The position numbers were made by a program, and so were the translations under genes. Positions 7,656 to 15,750 of a stretch of 64,000 bases of DNA are shown here, one piece after another. Origin of the DNA: Burkholderiales bacterium (GTDB lineage: Bacteria > Pseudomonadota > Gammaproteobacteria > Burkholderiales > SG8-39); NCBI GenBank assembly GCA_014860445.1, contig JACZJT010000027.1, forward strand, positions 89,927-153,926, read 5' to 3'. The notes under the pieces are model-generated. The model searched no databases. It worked only from the letters and a program-made list of their open reading frames with translations, and was not told where the DNA came from. How positions within the stretch are numbered: position 1 is the first letter of the stretch; each line of letters begins with the position of its first letter.

Positions 7656-9518
7656 ATGGTAACAAGAATAAGTTTAAGGCTGATACTAGCCGTCGGCGTA
7701 TTCACCGTTTTTATCATCGGTGTATTTTCCTATTTCAGCATCGGTGCACAGACTGATGCACTGATTTCCCAGGCGGGAATACATGCGAACCAGCTGAGCG
7801 AGGCAATCAAGAACAGCACGCTTACCAGCATGCTGGAAAACAAAAGAGACGAAGTGCACGCGATCATCAATACCGTCTCTCACGACTCGAGTATTACGGA
7901 GATCCGGATACTCAACAAGGAAGGCGTCGTTACATTTTCTTCGCGCGGTGATTCGATCGGAAAATCGGTCGATAAGCATGCCGAAAGCTGCTACGCGTGC
8001 CATACGGCAAATGCGCCCTTGCAGAGGCTGCCGATCGACGAAAGAATGCGGATCTACCGGATCAGTCCGGATTCCCCGCGCATACTCGCCGTCATCAATC
8101 CGATTTACAACCAGCCGACCTGCCACCAGGCGGCCTGCCATGCGCACACCAAGGACCAAACCGTGCTGGGGGTGCTCGACATCAAGATGGACTTGAAGAA
8201 TGTCGACCAGCAGGTGGAGGACAGCAAGTTCAGATTGATCATTTTTGCCGCCATCGCAATCCTCGCTTTGAGCGTGTTTATCGCTTATTTCGTCAGAAAA
8301 TGGATCGGCAAACCCGTCAGGGAGTTGGTGAAGGCAACCAATCAGGTGAGCTCGGGGAATTTGAGTTACGAGATAGAATCGCCCGGCAAGGATGAACTGG
8401 GAATACTCGCAAGGTCATTCAACAAAATGACCAAGAGCCTCGCGGAAGCCAAACAGCAGCTGTTTCACGCCGACAAGATGGCGTCGCTTGGGAGGCTCGC
8501 AGCGGGTGTTGCGCACGAAATCAACAACCCGCTTACGGGTGTGCTGACGTACAGCAGCTTTCTTCTCAAGCGGACCAAGGACAATCCGGAACTGCAGGAG
8601 AACCTCGAAGTCATCGTCCGGGAAACAATACGCAGCAGGGAGATCGTCAAGAGCCTGCTCGATTTTTCCCGGCAGTCTGTTCCGAAAAAGCACAGCGCGG
8701 ACGTCAACAAGGTTTTGAAAAACGCGATCGAAGTGGTCGCAAGCCAGCTCTTGCTCAAGAAGATCGAGCTTGACGCGCATTTCGATACGTCCCTGCCCGA
8801 AGTGAAAATCGATGCGAATCAGATTCAGCAGGTTTTCATAAACCTGTTTGTGAACGCCGCCGACGCGATCGGAGACAACGGCGGCAAGATTTCCGTCGAT
8901 GCTTCAGTGATATCGCTCTCGCCGCAGGGGCTGGCACAGATCAAGGCCGCAGTTTGCCCGAAAGGGCACGACCTGATGGACAGCGAACTGAAAATCTACG
9001 GCCTGCCGAGCGTGAAAGTAAAGATTGCAGCCAACGGCAATGTGGGCACCATAAACCTGGATCCGGTTTACGGAAAACACCGCCACGAATACGGCATCAC
9101 GATCGAAAAAGGAAGGGAAGTGCGGGTTTCATGTCCGCAATGCAACGCTTCGTTGGTCGAGGAAAATGTCAAGTGTCCGGAATGCGGATCATCCGTCTGC
9201 TGTTTTGATGTCCTGTCAAACGGTAAATTCGAGGGCTGCACGAATCCGGAATGTGCCTGGCAACGATGGCAGGCAGTGGACGAAATCGGGCACAAGGAAT
9301 TCATACAGGTAAAAATAGCCGATACAGGCCAGGGAATCCGAAAGGAGGATTTGTCGCGGATTTTCGAGCCGTTTTTCACCACCAAAGGCGAGCACGGAAA
9401 CGGCCTCGGACTCGCGGTCAGCTGGGGAATCGTTGACAGCCACGATGGAACGATTAACGTCGAGAGCGAGCTGGGAACGGGAACGACGTTTATCGTACGC
9501 CTGCCTCTGCAAAAATAG
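7656..9518 (+). CDS. Haem-c sensor histidine kinase with a cysteine-rich insert in the ATPase domain
   Basis: The 620-residue protein has TM1 (8-29), a periplasmic sensor with CYACH (112-116) and a Cx4CH site (C156-H162), TM2 (193-213), HAMP, HisKA with H287 in AHEINNP and an HATPase N box around N396-N400. The ATPase domain is then interrupted at about 420-548 by an insert with nine cysteines (434, 493, 496, 507, 510, 515, 516, 528, 533), arranged as CPQC and CPEC zinc-ribbon knuckles. It resumes with DTGQG (556-560) and GNGLGLA. Such an insert could bind zinc or Fe-S and gate ATP binding (inference). Sensor sequence and haem spacing match the kinase at the window start. No regulator overlaps it; the receivers at 11860-13128 are candidates. 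Confidence 0.9.
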   Translation: MVTRISLRLILAVGVFTVFIIGVFSYFSIGAQTDALISQAGIHANQLSEAIKNSTLTSMLENKRDEVHAIINTVSHDSSITEIRILNKEGVVTFSSRGDSIGKSVDKHAESCYACHTANAPLQRLPIDERMRIYRISPDSPRILAVINPIYNQPTCHQAACHAHTKDQTVLGVLDIKMDLKNVDQQVEDSKFRLIIFAAIAILALSVFIAYFVRKWIGKPVRELVKATNQVSSGNLSYEIESPGKDELGILARSFNKMTKSLAEAKQQLFHADKMASLGRLAAGVAHEINNPLTGVLTYSSFLLKRTKDNPELQENLEVIVRETIRSREIVKSLLDFSRQSVPKKHSADVNKVLKNAIEVVASQLLLKKIELDAHFDTSLPEVKIDANQIQQVFINLFVNAADAIGDNGGKISVDASVISLSPQGLAQIKAAVCPKGHDLMDSELKIYGLPSVKVKIAANGNVGTINLDPVYGKHRHEYGITIEKGREVRVSCPQCNASLVEENVKCPECGSSVCCFDVLSNGKFEGCTNPECAWQRWQAVDEIGHKEFIQVKIADTGQGIRKEDLSRIFEPFFTTKGEHGNGLGLAVSWGIVDSHDGTINVESELGTGTTFIVRLPLQK

Positions 9519-9713
9519 TCGTGATCCGGGGTGCGGTGGTCGACGCCCCGGCAGATATGCCGCGCCAGCAGTCGCGAAGCGCTACGCGAACCGGCCGCAC
9601 GAGCCTGTATCGCTATTCCAGCATCCTCGTTTGATCAATATCAAGCCCCCGGGAACCACGCCGGCTTACCATACGCGGTCATTGCCGCAAAGGCATGTAA
9701 TTGGAGGCTGGGA

Positions 9714-11033
9714 ATGGGAAGTTCGCTGAGAAGAATCACGGCGATAAAAGCGCGATTGCATGCGCGATTGACCCTTGTCGTCAGGCTGGTTTTGGCTGCG
9801 GCAATGCTCTTCGCGGCGAGTCCGAGTTCCGGCGCGGCCGACAGCGCCATATCCCAGCTCGACGAACAGTGCCTGGCATGCCATTCCTCGAAGGGAATGG
9901 AGATGAAACTGGCGAACGGTGACGTGCTTTCATTGCAGGTGGAAGGCGCGGCGTTTGCGAAATCAGTCCATAGCAAGATCGGGTGTGCGGTCTGCCATGC
10001 GGATACCTCGTTCGAGAACCATCCCCCGATCAAGAGGAAGATCGCCGGCAGCCGCGAATATTCGCTCGCGATGACGAAGGTGTGCGAATCCTGCCACGCG
10101 CCCGTCGCCAAGCAGTACGAGGGCAGCATACATGCGGCCCAACTCCGTGACGGCAACGCCTATGCGCCTGTTTGTACGGACTGCCACAGCCCGCATGCGG
10201 TGATGGCCAAGCAGGCCTATGAGGCGTCGACCGGCGCGCCCTGCAGCAAGTGCCACGATCCCATTTTCACCGCCTACACCGGCAGCGTGCATGGCCAGGC
10301 CACCCTGGGCTGCTCCAGCTGTCACAATGCCCACGACGTAAGCGCCGCGTCCAAGGGCGACAGGTTGAAGAGCGCCTGCCTGGGGTGTCACCAGGATGCG
10401 CTGGAAGCCCACCAGAAATGGCTGCCGAATGCCGGACGGCATTTCGACGCGGTGTCCTGTCCGGCGTGTCATTCACCCAACGCAAAACGCAAGGTCGACC
10501 TCAGGCTTTATGACGCAGTGGCGAAAGAGCGTGTTGCCGAAAAAGAGGGTGTACCGCAGTTCGAAAGCCGTGCGCGCCTGGCCGACGCCAAGGGCGGCGG
10601 CCTGGACGCGCTGGCATTGCGTAGCCTGCTGCGCGGGTTCAATTCCGAGGGAACAGACACGACCCTGCGCGGCCGCCTCGAGGTCAGCACGGGCGTTGAA
10701 GCGCATCAACTCGTGCGCAGCGCGCAAGCGATTCGGGACTGCGCAAAATGTCACCAGCAGGGCGCCGATCCGTTCCAGAGCGTCACGGTTTCCATCGTCG
10801 GCCCCGACGGCAGACAGGTGCGCTATGGTGCAAAGCCCGAGGTCCTCAACTCCATCATTTCCGTGGATTCGGTAAGCGGGTTTTACGCTATCGGCGGGAC
10901 CCGCATCAAACTGCTGGACTGGCTCCTCGCCCTTGCCGTGCTGGGCGGTATCGGCGCACCCCTGGGTCATATGACGATCCGCTGGTTATTCAAGAAATAC
11001 GCGAAGAGAATCAGCGGGAAGGAAGACTCCTGA
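9714..11033 (+). CDS. Nonahaem cytochrome c with C-terminal membrane anchor
   Basis: Translation from ATG 9714 (GGAGG 9 bases upstream) gives 439 residues; the frame is open back to 9531 but that part has no coding character. A signal peptide (about 1-41) is followed by nine CxxCH sites at 53, 91, 124, 154, 177, 200, 222, 249 and 343. A single TM helix (about 399-424) and a basic cytoplasmic tail follow. There are enough free histidines for bis-His ligation. It is probably periplasmic and tethered to the cytochrome b encoded just downstream, forming a quinol-to-periplasm electron shuttle. Overall arrangement resembles NapC/NrfH-dependent multihaem systems, but no specific reductase motif is visible. 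Confidence 0.88.
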   Translation: MGSSLRRITAIKARLHARLTLVVRLVLAAAMLFAASPSSGAADSAISQLDEQCLACHSSKGMEMKLANGDVLSLQVEGAAFAKSVHSKIGCAVCHADTSFENHPPIKRKIAGSREYSLAMTKVCESCHAPVAKQYEGSIHAAQLRDGNAYAPVCTDCHSPHAVMAKQAYEASTGAPCSKCHDPIFTAYTGSVHGQATLGCSSCHNAHDVSAASKGDRLKSACLGCHQDALEAHQKWLPNAGRHFDAVSCPACHSPNAKRKVDLRLYDAVAKERVAEKEGVPQFESRARLADAKGGGLDALALRSLLRGFNSEGTDTTLRGRLEVSTGVEAHQLVRSAQAIRDCAKCHQQGADPFQSVTVSIVGPDGRQVRYGAKPEVLNSIISVDSVSGFYAIGGTRIKLLDWLLALAVLGGIGAPLGHMTIRWLFKKYAKRISGKEDS

Positions 11034-11103
11034 GTTATCGGGTACAGATTGACCCGAGTCCTCCGCAATCCGGCCGACACTGCAAAGTAAAAGGAACTAG
11101 GCA

Positions 11104-11742
11104 ATGCACAGAATTTATGTCCACCCGCTTCCAGTCAGGATTTGGCACTGGATCAACGCGTTCGGATTCGTGGTGATGATTTTCACCGGATTTCAGATCC
11201 GTTACATCGGATTGATCGATCTGGTGTCGTTCCGGACGGCGGTGGTCGTGCACGACTGGATCGGATTCGTGCTCATCGGCAATTTCTTCATCTGGCTGCT
11301 CTACTATCTGTTTACAGACAAAATCCGGGTTTATCACCCCGAATTGAGCCCGATGAAGCATTTCCGCGCGAGCCTGCGCCAGGCCATGTTCTATGGCTAC
11401 GGCATTTTCAAGGGCGACCCCAATCCACACCACGTCAGCGTCTACGAAAAATTCAATTCGATGCAGAGCATGAGCTACCAGGTCATCATGCTGCTGCTGG
11501 TGCCTTTGCAATTCTGGACGGGCGTGCTGTTGTGGGACGTCAAGCGCTTTTCCGGCATGATCGACATGCTCGGAGGGGTGCGGGTGGTGGACACCGCCCA
11601 TGTGCTGATTTTCATCTTCTTCTCCGGTTTTATCTTCATGCACATCTACCTCGCGACGCTCGGCCACACGCGCATGGCTCACATCAAGTCCATGTTCAAC
11701 GGCTACGAGGAAATAGAGGAAGAGCCGGGCAGCGGCAAGTAA
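11104..11742 (+). CDS. Cytochrome b561/thiosulfate reductase-type cytochrome b subunit
   Basis: The 212-residue protein has four to five TM helices and histidines in the helices (RIWHWINAF, VVVHDWIGF, DTAHVLIF, FMHIYLATLGH) suited to two b haems. This matches the di-haem cytochrome b of Ni/Fe-hydrogenase and thiosulfate or formate dehydrogenases. AAAGGA precedes the start. It follows the nonahaem cytochrome by 70 bases in the same operon, so it likely oxidises quinol and passes electrons to that protein. The C-terminus is acidic and ends before a strong terminator. Confidence 0.88.
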   Translation: MHRIYVHPLPVRIWHWINAFGFVVMIFTGFQIRYIGLIDLVSFRTAVVVHDWIGFVLIGNFFIWLLYYLFTDKIRVYHPELSPMKHFRASLRQAMFYGYGIFKGDPNPHHVSVYEKFNSMQSMSYQVIMLLLVPLQFWTGVLLWDVKRFSGMIDMLGGVRVVDTAHVLIFIFFSGFIFMHIYLATLGHTRMAHIKSMFNGYEEIEEEPGSGK

Positions 11743-11810
11743 GGCAAGCGCCCCGAACGTCTGGAGTGCAGGGCGACCCGGACTGTTGCAGGAGGCGGCG
11801 GCTTATCGCA

Positions 11811-11850
11811 GACAAAAAAAGGGCGGGGATTTCCCCCGCCCTTTTTTGTC
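11811..11850. terminator. Bidirectional rho-independent terminator
   Basis: A near-perfect inverted repeat, GACAAAAAAAGGGCGGGG with its complement CCCCGCCCTTTTTTGTC, gives a GC-rich stem flanked by A and T runs. It therefore works in both directions. It lies between the convergent cytochrome b gene (+) and the receiver gene ending at 11860 (-). Confidence 0.92.
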
Positions 11851-11859
11851 GATGACATC

Positions 11860-12651
11860 TTACTCGGCGTCGGAGTGCTCGGCGATAGCCTTCGCACCGA
11901 GTTTGCCCCAGGCCTGAAAACCGAACCAGAGCAACATTACCAGTCCTACGATGGGTCCGGCGATGATGAATGCCAGCCCGATGAAAGGCGCCGCGAGGAA
12001 TATGGCGGTGCTTTTCACGAAGCTTGATTTCGCTGGCGCTGTCGGTTCCAGCTTGGCCGCCTCTTCAGATTTTTTCTTCTGCGCCTGGAGGGCCATTCCC
12101 GCAAGCATCACCAGCCCGACAATCGGGAAGGCGAGGATGTAGGCGAGTCCGATAAACGGCGCCGCGAGGAACAGCGCGATATTCTTGACCACGCGCGCGA
12201 CATTCTGCACCCTGCTCTGCGCGGGGACCGCGGCAGGCGCGATGACGGCCGGGGCCGCGTCCGCGCTTTGTTCCGCTGCGCTTTTTTCAGACAGGGCTTT
12301 TTGAGCGCTGTCCTCGATCATTTCCGGTGAAAGCGGTTTGCGCAGGAAGCCGGACACGCCTGCCGCCGCTGCGCGGGCTTCGTTCCCCGGCGAGCCGTAG
12401 CCGGTGACGATGACTACCGGCAGCCACGGACGGCGCTGTTTCACCTGTTCAGCCATGTCGAGGCCGCTCATCCCGGGCATCTTGATGTCGGTGAACACGA
12501 GGTCATAATTTTCCGTCTCGAGCTTGTCGAGCGCTTCCTGTCCGCTGGCCGCGGTAATCACCGCGTAGCCTTTGCCGGACAGTACGCGGTCGAAACTCCT
12601 GCCGACCACCGGGTCATCATCAACTACCAGAACTTTGTGTAAGGCACTCAT
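11860..12651 (-). CDS. Receiver protein with duplicated C-terminal membrane hairpin
   Basis: The 263-residue protein has a receiver domain (1-125; D11/D12, phospho-acceptor D55, K105). An Ala-rich linker leads to two near-identical hydrophobic blocks: IALFLAAPFIGLAYI..FPIVGLVML (158-190) and TAIFLAAPFIGLAFI..GPIVGLVML (216-247). Between them is a Lys/Glu-rich loop. The two blocks arose by internal duplication; each can form a re-entrant or TM hairpin. No DNA-binding or enzymatic output exists, so this is a membrane-tethered receiver, perhaps a phosphate sink or a direct regulator of a membrane complex (inference). AAGGAGAATGCC gives its ribosome site. It lies 15 bases downstream of another receiver gene. 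Confidence 0.82.
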   Translation of the reverse strand: MSALHKVLVVDDDPVVGRSFDRVLSGKGYAVITAASGQEALDKLETENYDLVFTDIKMPGMSGLDMAEQVKQRRPWLPVVIVTGYGSPGNEARAAAAGVSGFLRKPLSPEMIEDSAQKALSEKSAAEQSADAAPAVIAPAAVPAQSRVQNVARVVKNIALFLAAPFIGLAYILAFPIVGLVMLAGMALQAQKKKSEEAAKLEPTAPAKSSFVKSTAIFLAAPFIGLAFIIAGPIVGLVMLLWFGFQAWGKLGAKAIAEHSDAE

Positions 12652-12666
12652 GGCATTCTCCTTGTT

Positions 12667-13128
12667 TCAGTAAGTAAGATCGTTTGGTTTCCATCCGGAA
12701 CCGGCCTGTGCGCCGGTCCCTTCTTCCGGTTCATTCCGGTCCCGGTGCAGGGACCACTTCTTCTGTGTCATCGCGCCGTTCGCGACATTGATTACGTCGT
12801 CGGGGCCGACCGGTTTCGCAAGATAATCGTATGCACCCAGGCGAACCGCTTCCTTGGCGGTCTCCACGGTCGGATATCCGGTGATAATGACCACTTCGGT
12901 TTCCGGCCATCTTTGCTTTATCGTTTTGAGAACCGCCATGCCGTCCATCCCGGGCATGCGCAGATCGAGCAGTACTACATCGGCCGGCCGTTGCTCCATG
13001 ACATTCAGCGCTTCGTTACCGTCCCGAACCACCTCTACGTTGCAATGAACGCTTGCCAGCGTCCTGATATGGCTGAGCCGCACGACTTCTTCATCGTCGA
13101 CCACCAGGATTTTTGTCTTCTCGTCCAT
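12667..13128 (-). CDS. Response regulator receiver protein
   Basis: I place the start at ATG 13128 (GAGGAA 6 bases upstream); a longer frame to 13191 is rejected for lack of a ribosome site. The 153-residue product is a receiver domain (ILVVDDEEVV; DLRMPGMDG with the phospho-acceptor Asp; AKPVGPDD) plus a short hydrophilic tail. No output domain is present, so it is CheY-like or a phosphorelay intermediate. It is the first gene of a two-gene unit with the hairpin receiver, convergent with the cytochrome genes. A link to the kinase at 7656, which lacks its own regulator, is an inference. Confidence 0.87.
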   Translation of the reverse strand: MDEKTKILVVDDEEVVRLSHIRTLASVHCNVEVVRDGNEALNVMEQRPADVVLLDLRMPGMDGMAVLKTIKQRWPETEVVIITGYPTVETAKEAVRLGAYDYLAKPVGPDDVINVANGAMTQKKWSLHRDRNEPEEGTGAQAGSGWKPNDLTY

Positions 13129-13443
13129 GTTCGCTTCCTCGCAGGGTTTCTTTTGCTTATAGCTAACGCAACGACCATGCCAACCACGCAAGACGGAGAT
13201 ATATGCTGTTGTTTATCAATGGACTAGACGCGAAAAGCAGGCTGAATGCGGCGCGTATCGAGGTGCCGGCACAAGCGCCGAAGTACATTATTTTTGTACC
13301 TCGTTCCTGCGCCGAATAAAGTTTCGCTGATAATTCAGACAGCTACGAACTATCCAGGCGAGTATTTTGTTTATGCACCGCCAGGGACGGTGGTCTCGCG
13401 GGGAGGAATGGATTTGGCGCGGCGCCGCGCGCGCCGCCGGCGT
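13129..13443. other. Intergenic region upstream of the receiver pair and downstream of prlC
   Basis: There is no supported gene. The plus-strand frame running from 13246 into prlC is antisense shadow. Bases 13190-13380 are less GC-rich than the surroundings and probably hold the minus-strand promoter of the receiver genes. AAGTACATTATTTTTGTAC at about 13280-13298 contains a GTAC-bounded imperfect palindrome. Confidence 0.35.
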
Positions 13444-15483
13444 TCAGGCTGCGGTCATGCCGCTATGGCGAAGCAGTGCGTCCACGTTGGGCTCACGCCC
13501 GCGAAAGGCCTTGAACGACTCAAGTGCAGGCCGGCTGCCGCCGACCGCGAGCACCTCGTCGCGAAAGCGCTGGCCGCTGCCGCCGTCCAACACGCCGTTC
13601 TCTTCGAACAGGCTGTAGGCGTCGGCCGAAAGCACTTCGGCCCACTTGTAGCTGTAATAGCCGGCGCTGTACCCGCCGGCGAAAATATGCGAAAAATTGT
13701 TCTGGAAACGGTTGTACGCCGGCGGGACCGCCACCGCGACCCGGCTGCGGATTTCATCCAGCAACTGCTGCGGGCTCTTGGCGCCCGTGGGATCGAAATC
13801 GTAGTGCAGATGCATGTCGAACAGCGCGAACTCGAGCTGGCGCACGGTCTGCATGCCGCTTTGGAAGTTTTTGGCGGCGAGCATCTTGTCGTACAGTGGG
13901 CGCGGCAGCGCTATGCCGCTGTCCGCGTGTGCGCTCATGTGCGCCAGCACTTCCCATTCCCAGCAGAAGTTCTCCATGAACTGGCTGGGCAGTTCGACCG
14001 CGTCCCACTCCACCCCGTGGATGCCGGACACGCCGATGTAGTCCACGCGGGTGAGCATATGGTGCAGACCATGGCCGAATTCGTGGAACAGCGTCAGCAC
14101 CTCGTCGTGTGTGAACAGCGCGGGCTTGTCCCCGACGGGGGCCGAGAAATTACAGGTGAGATAGGCCACCGGAGTTTGCAATCGCGCGTCTAGCCTGCGG
14201 CGACTGATGGCCTCGTCCATCCATGCGCCGCCGCGCTTCGTATCGCGCGCATAGGGGTCGAGGTAGAACTGGCCGAGCAGCTTTCCCTCCGCGTCATTGA
14301 TGCGGAAAAAACGCACGGCAGGATCCCAGGTTTCGGCCTGATCAGGCTGGATGCGCAGGTCGAATATCGACTCCACCAGACGGAACATGCCCTGCATCAC
14401 CTTGGCTTCGGGGAAATACTGCTTTACCTCCTGATCGGAGAAAGCGTAGCGCGCCGCACGCAATCGTTCCGAAGCGTAAGCGAGATCCCAGGCCTCGAGC
14501 TGCGCCAGGCCCAGCTCGGTCGCGGCAAAGCTGCTGAGTTCCGCATAGTCTTTCCGGGCGAAAGGCAGCGCCTTGGCGGCGAGGTCCTCCAGGAACTCGA
14601 GCACCTGCTGCGGCGTTTGCGCCATTTTCGGAACCAGCGAAACTTCTGCGTGGTTCGCGTAGCCCAGCAGCTGCGCCGCTTCGTGGTGCAGCCTGAGTAT
14701 CCGCGTGATCAGTGACGTATTGTCGAATTCGGGTTTGCCGAATTCGCTCGCGCGCGTGACGTATGCCCGGTACAGTTGCTCGCGCAGTCCGCGGTTTTCC
14801 GCATATTGCATGAAAGGCACGTAGGAGGGAGCCTGCAGGCTGAATTTCCAGCCGGGCTTGCCGTCCTTGTCCGCCGCGGTACGCGCGGCTTCGATCACGT
14901 CGTTGGGAATTCCGGCAAGCTCGCTCCGGTCCTCGACGTAGAGCGAAAAAGCGTTGGTGGCGTCGAGCACGTTTTCGGAGAACTTTGTGGACAGCTGCGC
15001 AAGTTCCTCCGAAATGGCCGCAAAGCGCAGCTTCTTGTCCTGCGACAACTCCGCGCCGGAGAGACGGAAATCGCGGATCTCGTTTTCCACGATTCGGCGC
15101 TGCGCCGGTGACAACGCGGCGAATTCGGGCGCAGCCCTCAAGACCTTGTACTTTTCGAACAATTTCAGATTCTGGCCAAGTTCGGTGTAGTACTGCACGA
15201 TCTTGGGCTGGTTCGCGTTGTAGGCCGCGCGCAGCTCGGGCGAATCGAGCACGCCGTGCAAATGCCCGACCGCGCCCCATGCGCGAGCCAACCGCTCGTT
15301 CGCATCCTCCAGCGGTGACACAAAGGCGGCCCAGGTCGCCGGCGTCTCCGCCTGGGTCAGCTTGTCGACGCACGCGCGGTTTTCCTCCAGCAGCCGGTCT
15401 ATGGCAGACGCAACGTGTTCCGCCCTGATCGCCGCAAAACGCGGTAAGCCAGTGAAGTCCAGTAGTGGATTGATGTCATTCAT
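13444..15483 (-). CDS. prlC: Oligopeptidase A (M3 family)
   Basis: The 679-residue length fits the M3A peptidase family. The zinc site FHEFGHGLHHML is intact, with the downstream Glu ligand in the helix around GVEWDAVELPSQ. It is a cytoplasmic zinc metallopeptidase that degrades short peptides, including cleaved signal peptides. It is a single gene, transcribed away from aceE. The start at ATG 15483 follows GAAAGATC. No defects are seen. Confidence 0.95.
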   Translation of the reverse strand: MNDINPLLDFTGLPRFAAIRAEHVASAIDRLLEENRACVDKLTQAETPATWAAFVSPLEDANERLARAWGAVGHLHGVLDSPELRAAYNANQPKIVQYYTELGQNLKLFEKYKVLRAAPEFAALSPAQRRIVENEIRDFRLSGAELSQDKKLRFAAISEELAQLSTKFSENVLDATNAFSLYVEDRSELAGIPNDVIEAARTAADKDGKPGWKFSLQAPSYVPFMQYAENRGLREQLYRAYVTRASEFGKPEFDNTSLITRILRLHHEAAQLLGYANHAEVSLVPKMAQTPQQVLEFLEDLAAKALPFARKDYAELSSFAATELGLAQLEAWDLAYASERLRAARYAFSDQEVKQYFPEAKVMQGMFRLVESIFDLRIQPDQAETWDPAVRFFRINDAEGKLLGQFYLDPYARDTKRGGAWMDEAISRRRLDARLQTPVAYLTCNFSAPVGDKPALFTHDEVLTLFHEFGHGLHHMLTRVDYIGVSGIHGVEWDAVELPSQFMENFCWEWEVLAHMSAHADSGIALPRPLYDKMLAAKNFQSGMQTVRQLEFALFDMHLHYDFDPTGAKSPQQLLDEIRSRVAVAVPPAYNRFQNNFSHIFAGGYSAGYYSYKWAEVLSADAYSLFEENGVLDGGSGQRFRDEVLAVGGSRPALESFKAFRGREPNVDALLRHSGMTAA

Positions 15484-15599
15484 AGCGATGATCTTTCGGT
15501 GTTCAATTGTCTGAGGAAGCGCGCGAGCGCCGATCGGGCAGTCCGGGAGCGGGCAATGCTAGCATGAGTGCGTCGGCGCGCGACGCCTGCGTCCCGCCG

Positions 15600-15640
15600 G
15601 AACGATGGCCTTGGGCTTGGTCACTGTATAATATTCCAAC
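15600..15640 (+). promoter_or_regulatory. Candidate promoter of the pyruvate dehydrogenase operon
   Basis: A perfect TATAAT (15627-15632) stands out in GC-rich sequence and is preceded directly by TG. No good -35 lies 16-18 bases upstream (GATGGC is the best). It is about 118 bases before the aceE start. It looks like a -10-driven promoter, possibly activator-assisted. Confidence 0.4.
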
Positions 15641-15750
15641 GGAAATCCGTGATTTGAAACCAAAGCGGCTTGCGCGCTCCGTCCGCGCGAGGTCGTCGCC
15701 TCGTTAGACCGCTGGTAGTAAATCGCCACTGCAGCCGAGAAGGAGTTGCC

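Noticed and set aside
9551..9566. CGGCAGATATGCCGC as a sigma-54 -24/-12 site upstream of the nonahaem gene
   Set aside because: Only GG and GC with 10-base spacing fit; TGGCAC and TTGCA are not matched. It is better seen as a short palindrome.
9531..9713. N-terminal extension of the nonahaem cytochrome
   Set aside because: The signal peptide begins at ATG 9714 with a good ribosome site; the upstream part has no coding features.
13246..14193. 315-codon plus-strand frame overlapping the 3' end of prlC
   Set aside because: It is antisense to a well-conserved peptidase gene, and its composition is that of a high-GC shadow frame.
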